Assembly (NCBI GenBank): GCA_964584935.1
Contig: CAZPBN010000015.1
Span: forward strand, 1-64,000
DNA: 64,000 nucleotides
Direction of reading: 5' to 3'
DNA from: CAZPBN01 sp964584935
GTDB lineage: Bacteria > Acidobacteriota > Aminicenantia > Aminicenantales > Aminicenantaceae
Made by a program: the position numbers and the translations under genes. Below the pieces are notes generated by a model. That model did no database searches. It saw only the letters and a program-made list of their open reading frames with translations, and was not told where the DNA came from. This document shows, piece after piece, positions 24,357 to 33,882 of the stretch. How positions within the stretch are numbered: position 1 is the first letter of the stretch; every line of letters begins with the position of its first letter.

Positions 24357-25137
24357 TATCACAGTGCTATTCATAGGTGACATCATAGGACGTCCCGGTC
24401 GTAATATCTTAAAAAAGAAACTCCCCTCTCTTAAAAAGAAACATCCTATCGATTTAATAATTGCAAACGGAGAAAATGCCGCAGGAGGAATTGGAATAAC
24501 AGAGAAAGTGGGAGAAGAACTTCTGAATTATGTGGATGTGTTAACATCCGGAAATCACATATGGGATAAAAAAGAAGGAATTCCTTATCTGGAAAGAGAA
24601 TCTAGACTGTTAAGACCTGCCAATTATCCTCCTCAGAATCCAGGTAAAGGAGCCAATGTTTTTAAAGATAAAAAAGACAGAAAAATCGGAATACTCAATC
24701 TTCAGGGCAGAATTTTTATGGAAGCACTGGATTGTCCCTTTAGAATAGCAGATAACCGGATTCAAAGTTTAAAAGCTCAAACCCCTGTCATCATCGTTGA
24801 TTTTCATGCAGAAGCAACTTCTGAAAAACAAGCTCTAGGCTGGTATTTAGACGGGAAAGTCTCTGCGGTAATCGGAACCCATACTCATGTTCCAACCGCT
24901 GATGAACGAATACTTTCCAAAGGAACAGCCTATATATCTGATGTGGGAATGAGCGGAGGGTTTAATTCGGTTATCGGAATACGCAAAGATCTAGCTGTGA
25001 AAAAATTTCTCACTTCCAGAAATCAACATTTCGAACCGTCAAAAGAAGGATATTTTTTATCTGCTGTGCTCATAGAAATAGACCCCAGCACCGGAAAATC
25101 AATTTCTATTAAAAGGGAAATTATTTCAGGGGAATAA
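24346..25137 (+). CDS. ymdB: YmdB-type metallophosphoesterase (TIGR00282)
   Basis: 263 residues. Metal-binding motifs are LFIGDIIGRPGR, ANGENAAGGIGIT, LTSGNHIWDKK and GTHTHVPTADERIL. Characterised members hydrolyse 2',3'-cyclic nucleotides and influence biofilm and motility decisions; the gene sits after rny in many bacteria, as here. I prefer the ATG at 24346 inside the rny tail over the in-frame TTG six bases before. Confidence 0.93.
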   Translation: MPGNITVLFIGDIIGRPGRNILKKKLPSLKKKHPIDLIIANGENAAGGIGITEKVGEELLNYVDVLTSGNHIWDKKEGIPYLERESRLLRPANYPPQNPGKGANVFKDKKDRKIGILNLQGRIFMEALDCPFRIADNRIQSLKAQTPVIIVDFHAEATSEKQALGWYLDGKVSAVIGTHTHVPTADERILSKGTAYISDVGMSGGFNSVIGIRKDLAVKKFLTSRNQHFEPSKEGYFLSAVLIEIDPSTGKSISIKREIISGE

Positions 25138-25138
25138 A

Positions 25139-26470
25139 GTGGCGGAACAGAGTCCTTTCAAACAAAATAAAATCTATACGGTATCTGAAATCACAAAAAT
25201 TATAAAAGAGAAATTAGAAAGCGCCTTTCCCCATTTATGGGTAGAGGGAGAAATCTCGAATTTTCACCGCCATCATTCTGGGCACCTTTACTTTACACTC
25301 AAAGATGAACATTGCGCTCTAAAAGCAGTGATGTTCCGTTCCAATGCTATGAAAATTCCTTTTGACTTAAAAGACGGCCTTCAAATCATATGTAAGGGAC
25401 GTATCAACATATATGAACCCAGAGGAGTGTATCAACTTCTAACCGAATTGATTGAGCCCAAAGGAAAAGGAGCTCTTCAGTTAGCCTTCGAGCAGCTGAA
25501 AAAGAAATTAAAGGATGAAGGCCTTTTCGATCAAAAACACAAGAAAAAGTTACCTTTGTTTCCTAAGAAAGTGGGGGTTGTCACTTCATCTAAAGGAGCT
25601 GCTATCGTTGATATTATAAAGACTTTGGAAAGAAGATTTGCCCGCCTCCATATCCTTATATATCCTGTAAAAGTCCAAGGAAAAGGAGCCAGCGAGGAGA
25701 TCGAAGAAGGCATTCAGTATTTAAGCCAGGTTCCTGATATTGACGTTATCATTGTAGGGAGAGGGGGAGGCTCCATAGAGGATCTATGGGCATTTAATGA
25801 AGAAAAAGTGGCAAGGGCTATTTTTCATTGCCCGATTCCAGTCATTTCCGCGGTTGGCCATGAAATTGATTTTACTATATCCGATTTTGTCGCGGATATC
25901 CGGGCTTCAACCCCTTCTATAGCTGCAGAAATGGTCATCGAAAAAGAACAATCCTTCGAAGAACAAATCGATTACTTGGGAAAAGGGCTGATGAATCAAA
26001 TGAAATATATCCTTCAGGAAAAAAATCATAAAATCTTCAGCCTTGTTCATCATAAAGCCTTTCAAAATTTCAAGATCAAACTTCTCAATCTTGAACAACA
26101 AATTGATGAACTGGAAACAAAAGCATGGAATTATGTCACTGGCAAAAAACAGGAACTCACTGAATACAATTCCAAAATAGGGCTTTATCTGGAAAAAATG
26201 AGAAATAAAATCAAAAATGAAATTCAATTTTATTCCGGAAAATGGGAGAAACTATCAGCTCAATTGAATAATTTGAGCCCCCTCAATATCTTGAAAAAAG
26301 GCTATACCATTTGCCATAAAAAAGAAAACCAGCAGATCATCAGAAAAATAGAGGAAGTCAAAGTAAAAGATGAAATAATTGTTTCTTTCTTCAAAGGACA
26401 ATTCACCTGCAACGTTAAAAATACTGATAAAGAAAAACTCATAGAAACACAATTCCAAAAAAATAATTGA
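25139..26470 (+). CDS. xseA: exodeoxyribonuclease VII large subunit
   Basis: 443 residues. The N-terminal OB-fold (YTVSEITKIIKEKLESAFP, LWVEGEISNFHRHHSGHLYFTLKD) is followed by the catalytic domain (VVTSSKGAAIVDII, DVIIVGRGGGSIEDLWAFNEE, PVISAVGHEIDFTI, ADIRASTPSIAAE) and a helical C-terminal region. With XseB it degrades single-stranded DNA from both ends. The GTG at 25139 fits. Confidence 0.96.
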   Translation: MAEQSPFKQNKIYTVSEITKIIKEKLESAFPHLWVEGEISNFHRHHSGHLYFTLKDEHCALKAVMFRSNAMKIPFDLKDGLQIICKGRINIYEPRGVYQLLTELIEPKGKGALQLAFEQLKKKLKDEGLFDQKHKKKLPLFPKKVGVVTSSKGAAIVDIIKTLERRFARLHILIYPVKVQGKGASEEIEEGIQYLSQVPDIDVIIVGRGGGSIEDLWAFNEEKVARAIFHCPIPVISAVGHEIDFTISDFVADIRASTPSIAAEMVIEKEQSFEEQIDYLGKGLMNQMKYILQEKNHKIFSLVHHKAFQNFKIKLLNLEQQIDELETKAWNYVTGKKQELTEYNSKIGLYLEKMRNKIKNEIQFYSGKWEKLSAQLNNLSPLNILKKGYTICHKKENQQIIRKIEEVKVKDEIIVSFFKGQFTCNVKNTDKEKLIETQFQKNN

Positions 26471-26566
26471 TTAATTTTGAATGATTGGTGTTTTAAATAT
26501 TTAAATAATGATTCAAAATTTCATGGATCATAAGTTTTGTATTTTCAAACCAGTGGAGGCATTGTT

Positions 26567-26860
26567 ATGATGGAACTAAGCTTTGAAAAAGCCATGGAAA
26601 ATCTGGAAAATATTGTAGAAAAACTGGAAAAAGGCGGTCTTTCTTTAAACGAATCTTTAGCTCTTTTTGAAAAAGGAGTAAAAATGGCAAAATATTTACG
26701 GGAGGAACTGACAAAAGCTGAGAAAAGAGTGGAAATTTTACTCGAAGATGAAAAAGGAGAGAAAACCAAGCAGCCGTTTGAACTTTCAGAAGAAGAATCA
26801 AAATCCAAAAGTGAAGAAAAGTCTTCCGATAATGAAGAAGACGAAGACCTTCCTTTCTAA
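26567..26860 (+). CDS. xseB: exodeoxyribonuclease VII small subunit
   Basis: 97 residues: SFEKAMENLENIVEKLEKGG, then LNESLALFEKGVKMAKYL, the whole XseB core, followed by an acidic tail (SEEKSSDNEEDEDLPF) longer than usual. The start is the ATG at 26567, with GGAGG eight bases ahead. It is separated from xseA by about 100 AT-rich bases. Confidence 0.93.
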   Translation: MMELSFEKAMENLENIVEKLEKGGLSLNESLALFEKGVKMAKYLREELTKAEKRVEILLEDEKGEKTKQPFELSEEESKSKSEEKSSDNEEDEDLPF

Positions 26861-26866
26861 AAAATA

Positions 26867-27727
26867 ATGAATATCGAAGAAACACTCCATCAAAAAAAAT
26901 TATTAATTGAGCAAAAACTTGAAAACATTTTGTCAGGGAAAGACACTTTTATTCATAAGGCTATGCGAAACAGTGTTCTCTCAGGAGGAAAAAGGTTCAG
27001 ACCTTTGCTAGTTCTCTCCTCAGGGAAATGTTTGCACTCAAATGAAGAAGAGCTTCTTTCCTTTGCCTGCGCCATTGAGCTAATCCATAACTATTCTCTT
27101 ATCCATGATGACCTTCCAGCAATGGATGACGACGATTTTCGCCGAGGCATACCCACCTGCCATAAAACATACGGAGAAGCCATTGCTATTCTGGCAGGAG
27201 ATGCCTTGTTGACGTTAGCTTTTAAAGAATTAATCAATGCTCCTGTCAGAAAGAATTATCATCAAAGAAAGAATCAGGTTATCAATCAGATAGCCACTTT
27301 AGCCGGTGTCGAGGGAATGGTGGGAGGACAATATATGGATATTACTTATTCTCCTAAAGACTACACTGACAAAGAATTTCACGATCTCATTATGAAAAAA
27401 ACAGGAGGATTGATTATGGCTTCTGTAAAAACCGGAGCTCTTCTGGGAAGCGCTTCTGATTCACAAATGGAAGCCATGGAAGAATACGGAAAAAACATTG
27501 GACTTGCCTTTCAAATAAGGGATGATATACTAGACTTTTTTGAGGAAACAAAAGAAGATAAACAAAATGAGCCTAATTATGTTTCTTTCTTCGGCTTAAA
27601 GAAAGCAGAAGAAAGATTAGTCAAATATATTGAAACAGCCTGTGCTATTTTGGATAAAGCAACTCTCAAAGGTGAAGAACTCAAATATTTAGCACAAATG
27701 CTATTAATAAAACGAAAAACAAAATGA
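26867..27727 (+). CDS. ispA: polyprenyl (farnesyl) diphosphate synthase
   Basis: 286 residues with both aspartate-rich motifs (DDLPAMDDDDFRRG and DDILD) and GGKRFRPLLVL at the IPP site. It makes short-chain prenyl diphosphates from IPP and DMAPP. The chain length is most likely C15 to C20. It lies between xseB and dxs, the usual isoprenoid arrangement, and overlaps dxs by four bases. Confidence 0.93.
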   Translation: MNIEETLHQKKLLIEQKLENILSGKDTFIHKAMRNSVLSGGKRFRPLLVLSSGKCLHSNEEELLSFACAIELIHNYSLIHDDLPAMDDDDFRRGIPTCHKTYGEAIAILAGDALLTLAFKELINAPVRKNYHQRKNQVINQIATLAGVEGMVGGQYMDITYSPKDYTDKEFHDLIMKKTGGLIMASVKTGALLGSASDSQMEAMEEYGKNIGLAFQIRDDILDFFEETKEDKQNEPNYVSFFGLKKAEERLVKYIETACAILDKATLKGEELKYLAQMLLIKRKTK

Positions 27728-29595
27728 AAAAGCTTGTTGACAATATTGACAGTCCTAAAGATCTAAAAAAACTATCCGTTAAAGATCTGACTAAACTTTC
27801 GGACGAAATCAGGAAATTGATTATTGAGGTGGTATCAAAAAACGGAGGGCACCTTTCTTCCAACTTAGGAGTTGTGGAAATCAGCCTTGCTCTTCACTAT
27901 ATCTTTAATAGCCCCAAGGATAAAATACTATGGGACGTGGGCCATCAATGCTACACCCATAAAATAATAACCGGAAGAAAAAATAAATTGCACACAATCC
28001 GCCAGTACAAAGGATTATTAGGGTTTCCTTGCCGCGAAGAAAGCGAACACGATATATATAATACAGGACACGCATCCACCGCTCTATCCGCTGCTTTAGG
28101 AATGGCTGTAGCCCGAAGGAAAAAAAAAGAAGACTATGAAATTATTGCCGTTATTGGAGATGGAAGTCTAACCGGAGGAATTTCCTGGGAAGCTTTAAAC
28201 CAAATCGGCCACCTTCGGGAAAAAATGATCATTCTCCTCAACTTCAATGAAATGTCCATTTCCTTAAACGTGGGAGCTCTTTCCAAATATCTTTCCTATT
28301 TGGTCTCGGGACAGCACTTTCTTAGAATCAAGGACTTGGTGAAATCGATACTCAAAACAATTCCTGCTGTGGGCTTACCCATGATAAAAGTTGCCCGTGC
28401 TCTCGAAGAAGCCATAAAAAAATTATTTTTCCCTGGACTGGTTTTTGAAGAACTGGGAATCAAGTACATCGGACCAGTCCAGGCTCATAATATCGATTCT
28501 TTAATCGAAGTCTACAACGATGCCAAAAATTATCAAGGCCCTGTTCTCATTCACTGTGTGACCCAGAAAGGTAGAGGGTATCAGCCTGCCATAGAGAATC
28601 CCGAAAACTTTCACAGCGCCAGTCCTTTTGACATCAATTCTGGCGTTGCTGTTTCCAAAGACAAAAGACCTACCTATTCTAATATTTTCGGTCAAACTGT
28701 ATTAAATATAGCTCGGGAAGATGAAAAAGTTATAGCCATCACAGCTGCTATGCTCAAAGGAACCGGTTTAAAGTCTTTTAAAGAAGAATTTCCGGAGAGG
28801 CTTTTTGATGTGGGAATTGCTGAACAGCATGCAACCGATTTCGCTTCAGGATTAGCACTTTCAGGGTTCAAACCGATCGTTGCAATCTACTCAACATTTC
28901 TTCAAAGAGCGTATGATCAGCTTTATCATGATATCTCTCTGATGGATATTCCTGTTGTGTTTGCACTCGATCGTGCCGGCATAGTCCCTGCGGATGGACC
29001 CACCCATCAGGGCACAAATGATATTGTCTACTTGAGACATCTTCCCAATATGATTGTTATGGCTCCCAAAGATGAAAACGAATTGCAACACATGATATAT
29101 TCTGCTTTTTCTTATTCTCACCCTGTCGCCGTTCGTTTTCCAAAGGCCAAAGTCACTGGCACCAAACTGGATAAACATTACAAAAAGATTGCTCTTGGAA
29201 AAAGCGAAATTTTAAAAAAAGGCAAGGACTTACTCCTCGCTTTTGGAAATATGGTCTATCCAGCCCTCAAAGCTGCCCAACAGCTGGAAAAAGAAGGAAT
29301 CAAACTTGCCGTTGTCAATGCCCGTTTTGCCAAACCGCTTGATAAAAAGCAAATTTTACACTTCGCTAAGCCGGGAAATTCCATTATCACTGTCGAAGAA
29401 GGAGTCATTGCAGGAGGCTTCGGCAGTAGTGTTCGTGAATTGCTGGATAAAGAAAACATCTTTGATATAAGATTTAAAAGGATCGGTCTTCCCATCGATA
29501 TATACCCGATGGGCAATACTAGCCAGATAAAAAAGAAACTACTTTTAGACGAAGAAGGATTAGTCAAGCAAATAAAAAATTTTTATAACCAATGA
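27724..29595 (+). CDS. dxs: 1-deoxy-D-xylulose-5-phosphate synthase
   Basis: 623 residues, full length. Thiamine diphosphate motif GDGSLTGGISWEALN, then the pyrimidine domain (VGIAEQHATDFASGLAL, FALDRAGIVPADGPTHQG) and the C-terminal transketolase domain. It condenses pyruvate and glyceraldehyde 3-phosphate, the first step of the MEP pathway, and with ispA gives a full pathway entry and exit. It is coupled to its neighbours on both sides. Confidence 0.97.
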   Translation: MKKLVDNIDSPKDLKKLSVKDLTKLSDEIRKLIIEVVSKNGGHLSSNLGVVEISLALHYIFNSPKDKILWDVGHQCYTHKIITGRKNKLHTIRQYKGLLGFPCREESEHDIYNTGHASTALSAALGMAVARRKKKEDYEIIAVIGDGSLTGGISWEALNQIGHLREKMIILLNFNEMSISLNVGALSKYLSYLVSGQHFLRIKDLVKSILKTIPAVGLPMIKVARALEEAIKKLFFPGLVFEELGIKYIGPVQAHNIDSLIEVYNDAKNYQGPVLIHCVTQKGRGYQPAIENPENFHSASPFDINSGVAVSKDKRPTYSNIFGQTVLNIAREDEKVIAITAAMLKGTGLKSFKEEFPERLFDVGIAEQHATDFASGLALSGFKPIVAIYSTFLQRAYDQLYHDISLMDIPVVFALDRAGIVPADGPTHQGTNDIVYLRHLPNMIVMAPKDENELQHMIYSAFSYSHPVAVRFPKAKVTGTKLDKHYKKIALGKSEILKKGKDLLLAFGNMVYPALKAAQQLEKEGIKLAVVNARFAKPLDKKQILHFAKPGNSIITVEEGVIAGGFGSSVRELLDKENIFDIRFKRIGLPIDIYPMGNTSQIKKKLLLDEEGLVKQIKNFYNQ

Positions 29596-30380
29596 AAGAC
29601 CGAGCAGACAAAGTCATCGTAAACAGAGGGCTGGCAGATGACCAACATAAAGCGCAAGCATTGATTATGGAAGGATTGATTTTTTCTGAAGGAAAAAGAA
29701 TTGAAAAACCGGGCCAGAAGATATCCACCAATCAAAATATTTCCATTAAAGAAAAAATGCCTTATGTCGGACGCGGAGGATTGAAACTTGAAGAAGCTTT
29801 GGACACTTTTAAAATATCTGTCAGAGGAAAAGTCGCTGCTGACCTGGGTGTTTCAACCGGAGGATTCACAGATTGTCTTCTTCAGAGAAATGTCAAAAAA
29901 GTTTATGCTGTCGATGTCAATACCAAGCAAATAGATTGGAATATAAGAAACAATTCTCGGGTGATTCTCTTGAATAAGAATGCCCGTTATTTAAGCAAGG
30001 TTGATTTCCAGGAAAACCTGGATTTGACAACAATGGATGTGTCTTTCATTTCTGTATTAAAAATCTTTCCTGCAATAAAAACGTTCCTTGGTCATGGAAT
30101 CCTTCTTTCCTTGATCAAACCTCAGTTTGAAGCCAAGCAAAATCAGGTTGGAGAAAAAGGGATTATCAAAAATCCTGAAATGCACGAAGCCGTATTAAAC
30201 AAACTCATAAGAGAAGCGGTCACAATGGGTTTCAAATTAAAAGGACTAAGAAAACTGTCTTTAAGAGGACAAAAAGGAAATCAAGAATTTTTCGCCTGTT
30301 TTTCGTTGAGAGAAGGACATACAGAAATCAAAAAAATTCAAATTTTAATAAAGGAGACTGTCTGGAATGAGAAAAACTGA
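29592..30380 (+). CDS. tlyA: TlyA-family rRNA methyltransferase
   Basis: 262 residues: N-terminal S4 domain (KVIVNRGLADDQHKAQALIM), PYVGRGGLKLEEAL linker, and an FtsJ-like domain (AADLGVSTGGFTDCLLQ, then LDLTTMDVSFISV and LIKPQFEA). Family members 2'-O-methylate 16S and/or 23S rRNA; some are described as haemolysins. It overlaps both dxs and nadK. Confidence 0.93.
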   Translation: MKDRADKVIVNRGLADDQHKAQALIMEGLIFSEGKRIEKPGQKISTNQNISIKEKMPYVGRGGLKLEEALDTFKISVRGKVAADLGVSTGGFTDCLLQRNVKKVYAVDVNTKQIDWNIRNNSRVILLNKNARYLSKVDFQENLDLTTMDVSFISVLKIFPAIKTFLGHGILLSLIKPQFEAKQNQVGEKGIIKNPEMHEAVLNKLIREAVTMGFKLKGLRKLSLRGQKGNQEFFACFSLREGHTEIKKIQILIKETVWNEKN

Positions 30381-31212
30381 ATGCGTCGGTTTTATTATCA
30401 AACCACATGCTCCTGATATCACAAATATTTTGAAGAAGACAATTCCCTGCTTTGATAAAAAGGGGATAAAGGTTCTGCTGGAAGAATTTGCAGCCCAAAA
30501 ACTTGGAAAAAAAAATGGAATCCCTAGAGAAAAAATTCCGGAGGAAACAGACCTTGTGGTCGTTTTTGGCGGAGACGGTACCCTTCTCAGCATTGCCCAC
30601 ATTGCTGCTCAGGAAAGGGTCCCTGTTCTTGGAGTCAACCTGGGAAGATTGGGATTTTTAACCGAAGTTCCCCTTAATGAATTTTATATCACCATAGAAG
30701 CCTATCTCAAAGGAGAGAAAAAAATCTTAAGTCCGAGACAGCTCATCAAAGCGCGTATCAAAGGAAAGACATTCCACTGTTTGAACGATATTGTGATAAA
30801 TAAAGGAGCTCTGGCACGAATGATCCAATTCCGTATATGGATCGATAATAAAGACATTGCTACCCTGCGAGCGGACGGGCTTATTATTGCAACTCCAACC
30901 GGTTCAACCGCCTATTCTCTATCCGCAGGGGGGCCCATTGTTTATCCCTATATCCCAGCCATCATTATTGCTCCCATATGCCCCCATACTCTCACTTTCA
31001 GACCAATGGTGATCTCCTTGAACAGCCTGATAAGAATCCAGCTTCTTACTGAAGGAGAGGAAGTCTATCTTACTTTGGACGGTCAACGGGGAGACGAACT
31101 GGTGAAAAATGATGTCATAGAAGTTCAGAAAAGCTCCCTTCAGCTCGAGTTGGTTTCCTCCCCGAAAAGAAACTATGTTGATCTTCTTCATGAAAAATTG
31201 AATTGGGGATGA
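30367..31212 (+). CDS. nadK: NAD kinase
   Basis: 281 residues. The GGDGTLLSIAH motif and the NDIVINKGALARM, ADGLIIATPTGSTAYSLSAGGPI blocks are diagnostic. It makes NADP from NAD. It is the last gene of the xseA-nadK string. Confidence 0.96.
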   Translation: MRKTECVGFIIKPHAPDITNILKKTIPCFDKKGIKVLLEEFAAQKLGKKNGIPREKIPEETDLVVVFGGDGTLLSIAHIAAQERVPVLGVNLGRLGFLTEVPLNEFYITIEAYLKGEKKILSPRQLIKARIKGKTFHCLNDIVINKGALARMIQFRIWIDNKDIATLRADGLIIATPTGSTAYSLSAGGPIVYPYIPAIIIAPICPHTLTFRPMVISLNSLIRIQLLTEGEEVYLTLDGQRGDELVKNDVIEVQKSSLQLELVSSPKRNYVDLLHEKLNWG

Positions 31213-31291
31213 ATATCATTGTCATTTACCTCAAATACTCATAATCGATCATCTTATCCTTATTTTTTATTCCTAGCTCCTTATAAAAAAC

Positions 31292-31320
31292 TTGTTACTC
31301 GTCGATTAGTTTAGTATTAT
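31292..31320 (+). promoter_or_regulatory. promoter of the MaoC-gatE-gatD operon
   Basis: TTGTTA (31292-31297), 17-bp spacer, TATTAT (31315-31320), about 85 bases before the MaoC-like gene. No GGGGGAACTTC box is present upstream. Confidence 0.5.
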
Positions 31321-31407
31321 TTCTATTTCTAGATATCATAACTCTCAAGCAGTTATTCATGAACAACCATTCTTCATTCAAGTGACTTTTAAGAAAAGGA
31401 ATATAAA

Positions 31408-31866
31408 ATGAGCGAAAAACTAACAGTGGAAAAGCTTAATGAATATTTGGGAAAGGAAGTCGACGTTTCTGAATGGATCGATATCACCCAAAAAAGAATC
31501 AATGATTTTGCTCAGTGTACAAAAGATAAACAATGGATCCATATAGATGTTGAAAAAGCTCGCAAAAGTCCTTTACGAGGAACAGTGGCTCACGGTTTTT
31601 TGCTTCTTTCTTTCCTTCCCTATTTAAGCAGGAACAGCAAAATTTTTTCATATGATTGTAAAATGATTGTTAACTATGGCTTGAATAAAGTCAGATTTAT
31701 AAACCCGGTAAAACCAGGATCAAGAATACGAAGCAGGACTGTTCTTAAACAGGTGAAAAAAAAAGGATTCCACCGAATACTGGCTCTCTTTGAAAACACA
31801 GTCGAAGTGGAGGGGAAAAGAAAACCCGCACTTGTAGCTGAAACTCTGGTTCTTTTCTATGTTTAG
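31408..31866 (+). CDS. MaoC-like dehydratase
   Basis: 152 residues of hot-dog fold close to NodN/MaoC: the hydratase motif DKQWIHIDVEKARKSPLRGTVAHGF contains the Asp-x4-His pair. Members hydrate enoyl-CoAs or act on related thioesters. Its place directly before gatE (9 bases) suggests co-transcription, though no functional link is known. Confidence 0.85.
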   Translation: MSEKLTVEKLNEYLGKEVDVSEWIDITQKRINDFAQCTKDKQWIHIDVEKARKSPLRGTVAHGFLLLSFLPYLSRNSKIFSYDCKMIVNYGLNKVRFINPVKPGSRIRSRTVLKQVKKKGFHRILALFENTVEVEGKRKPALVAETLVLFYV

Positions 31867-31875
31867 GTTCCAACA

Positions 31876-33882
31876 ATGACAGAAGAATTCAATCAAGAAG
31901 AGAATTATAATAATACCAAAAAGGAAGTGGGATATGTTTCCCTGAAAAAGGCAATTCAAGAAGATTATGAACGAGTGGGCTTTAAAGCCGGTCTTGAAGT
32001 TCATCAGCAGTTAAAAACGAAAAAAAAGCTGTTCTGCAACTGCCCGGCCGGCCTTTACAACAACAAAAAAGAATATGATGCGGAGATTATTAGACACATG
32101 CGGCCCACATTGAGCGAGCTAGGAGAATATGACGGAACAGCCCTTATGGAATTCAAGACAAAAAAAAAGATTGTCTATAGAATCAAGAATGAAACAGCGT
32201 GCACTTATGATATCGACGATACGCCTCCTTTTCCCTTAAACAGGGAAGCTCTGGATATAGCCCTGGAAATTTCGCTTTTATGCAAACTGAATATTGTGGG
32301 AGAAGTCCATATTATAAGAAAACAATATTTAGATGGAAGCATCCCCACAGGATTCCAGAGAACTGCGATTATAGGGATTGAAGGAGAAATACAGCTAAGC
32401 AATAAAAAAGTAAGGCTTATCCAATTGAGTCTCGAAGAAGACTCATGCAGAGAAATATCCGATATAAGACATGTGAGAAAGTATCAAACAGACAGATTGG
32501 GTATGCCTTTAATAGAAACTGTGACCTACCCTGATTTTGAAAATCCTGAAGAAGTCAGGGAAGGAGCCGAATACATCCGGTTTCTAAACCGCAGTACAGA
32601 AAAAGTGAGAACAGGAATCGGCACAGGAAGAGAAGATGTCAATGTGAGTTGCAGAGGAGGAACCCGGGTTGAAATAAAAGGAGTTTCCCATAATAAATGG
32701 ATTCCGTTGCTCACCCATAATGAAGTTTTCAGACAATGGTCTCTTCTGCATATAAGGGACAAATTGAACAAAAGAGTGAAACAACCTCAAAAATGGGGGA
32801 TTCAGTCAAAAGAGCTGAACCCTAAAAATTTTTCTTCCCTTTTGCCGATTCTCAAAGATGTCTTTGGAAATGAATTTAAAATTTTAGCTGTCAATCTTCC
32901 CTCATTTAAGGGAATTCTTTCTCACTTCACACAACTTGGTCACATGTTTGCTGACGAATTAAGCGGCCGATTGAAAGTGGTGGCATGTATAGAAAAACCC
33001 AATATGGCTCATTCGGAACAGTTCGAGAGTTATCTATCAAAAGAACAATGGGATCATATAAAAAAAATTTTAAACTCAAAAAACAATGATGCTCAGGTGC
33101 TCATTTGGGGACCGGAAGAGGATATCCCCACAGCTCTGGAAACAGTTGAGGAACGATGCCGGATGGCTTTTGAAGGAGTGCCTCGTGAAAGCAGAAAATC
33201 CTTAAAAGACGGCACCACAGTCTTTGAACGTGTCTTGCCGGGGCCTGACCGAATGTATCCGGATACGGATTCATCTCCCATCCCTGTGGACGGTCACTAT
33301 ATAGAAAAAATAAAAAAAAGACTCCCTGTGAATGTTTCAGAAAGAATCCGACAATTGAAAAAGTGGGAAATTCCGAGCGATACATTCACTTATCTTTTAA
33401 AAAACAATCTTGTTCCTGTTATTGAAAAGATTATCCATAACCTGGAAATAAATCCCAAATTCGCTGGAATCCTGTTTGGTCAGATTTTAAAACACAGTCA
33501 AGGGCAAAATAAAAGTTCAATAGAACATTTTTCTAACAAAATTTTCGATATGCTCAAGTTCCTTAAAGAAAATTCGATTGAATTGGAACTGACAAAGGAG
33601 ATGCTTCCCGAGCTCTGTAACCACCCAGAAGAGGATTTTCAAACGCTGTTAAACAGAATCTCTTTTAAAAAAACAAAAAAAGAGGACATTCTTTCCCAAA
33701 TCCCAAAAATTTTAAAGGATTTTTCTCAAAACAAAAGACTCCATGATAAAAAATGTGCCCTGGTCAATTGGACAATGGGCAAACTAAGAAAAATAGCCCA
33801 AGGAAACATCCCTCTTTCTGAACTCAGAAGCCATATAGAACAAACAATGAAAAATATTGATAGAGTTTCAAAAAGACAATGA
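31876..33882 (+). CDS. gatE: archaeal-type Glu-tRNA(Gln) amidotransferase subunit E
   Basis: 668 residues. The GatB/GatE kinase-like cradle is seen at GFKAGLEVHQQLKTKKKLFC (about 35-54) and YLDGSIPTGFQRTAIIG, with GatE-specific features: the CTYDIDDTPPFPLN segment and an inserted AspRS-like GAD domain (about 295-430). A helical and YqeY-like tail ends the protein. GatE phosphorylates the glutamate of Glu-tRNA(Gln). Bacteria normally use GatCAB instead; GatDE is regarded as archaeal. It overlaps gatD by four bases, which argues for a working heterodimer. Confidence 0.92.
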   Translation: MTEEFNQEENYNNTKKEVGYVSLKKAIQEDYERVGFKAGLEVHQQLKTKKKLFCNCPAGLYNNKKEYDAEIIRHMRPTLSELGEYDGTALMEFKTKKKIVYRIKNETACTYDIDDTPPFPLNREALDIALEISLLCKLNIVGEVHIIRKQYLDGSIPTGFQRTAIIGIEGEIQLSNKKVRLIQLSLEEDSCREISDIRHVRKYQTDRLGMPLIETVTYPDFENPEEVREGAEYIRFLNRSTEKVRTGIGTGREDVNVSCRGGTRVEIKGVSHNKWIPLLTHNEVFRQWSLLHIRDKLNKRVKQPQKWGIQSKELNPKNFSSLLPILKDVFGNEFKILAVNLPSFKGILSHFTQLGHMFADELSGRLKVVACIEKPNMAHSEQFESYLSKEQWDHIKKILNSKNNDAQVLIWGPEEDIPTALETVEERCRMAFEGVPRESRKSLKDGTTVFERVLPGPDRMYPDTDSSPIPVDGHYIEKIKKRLPVNVSERIRQLKKWEIPSDTFTYLLKNNLVPVIEKIIHNLEINPKFAGILFGQILKHSQGQNKSSIEHFSNKIFDMLKFLKENSIELELTKEMLPELCNHPEEDFQTLLNRISFKKTKKEDILSQIPKILKDFSQNKRLHDKKCALVNWTMGKLRKIAQGNIPLSELRSHIEQTMKNIDRVSKRQ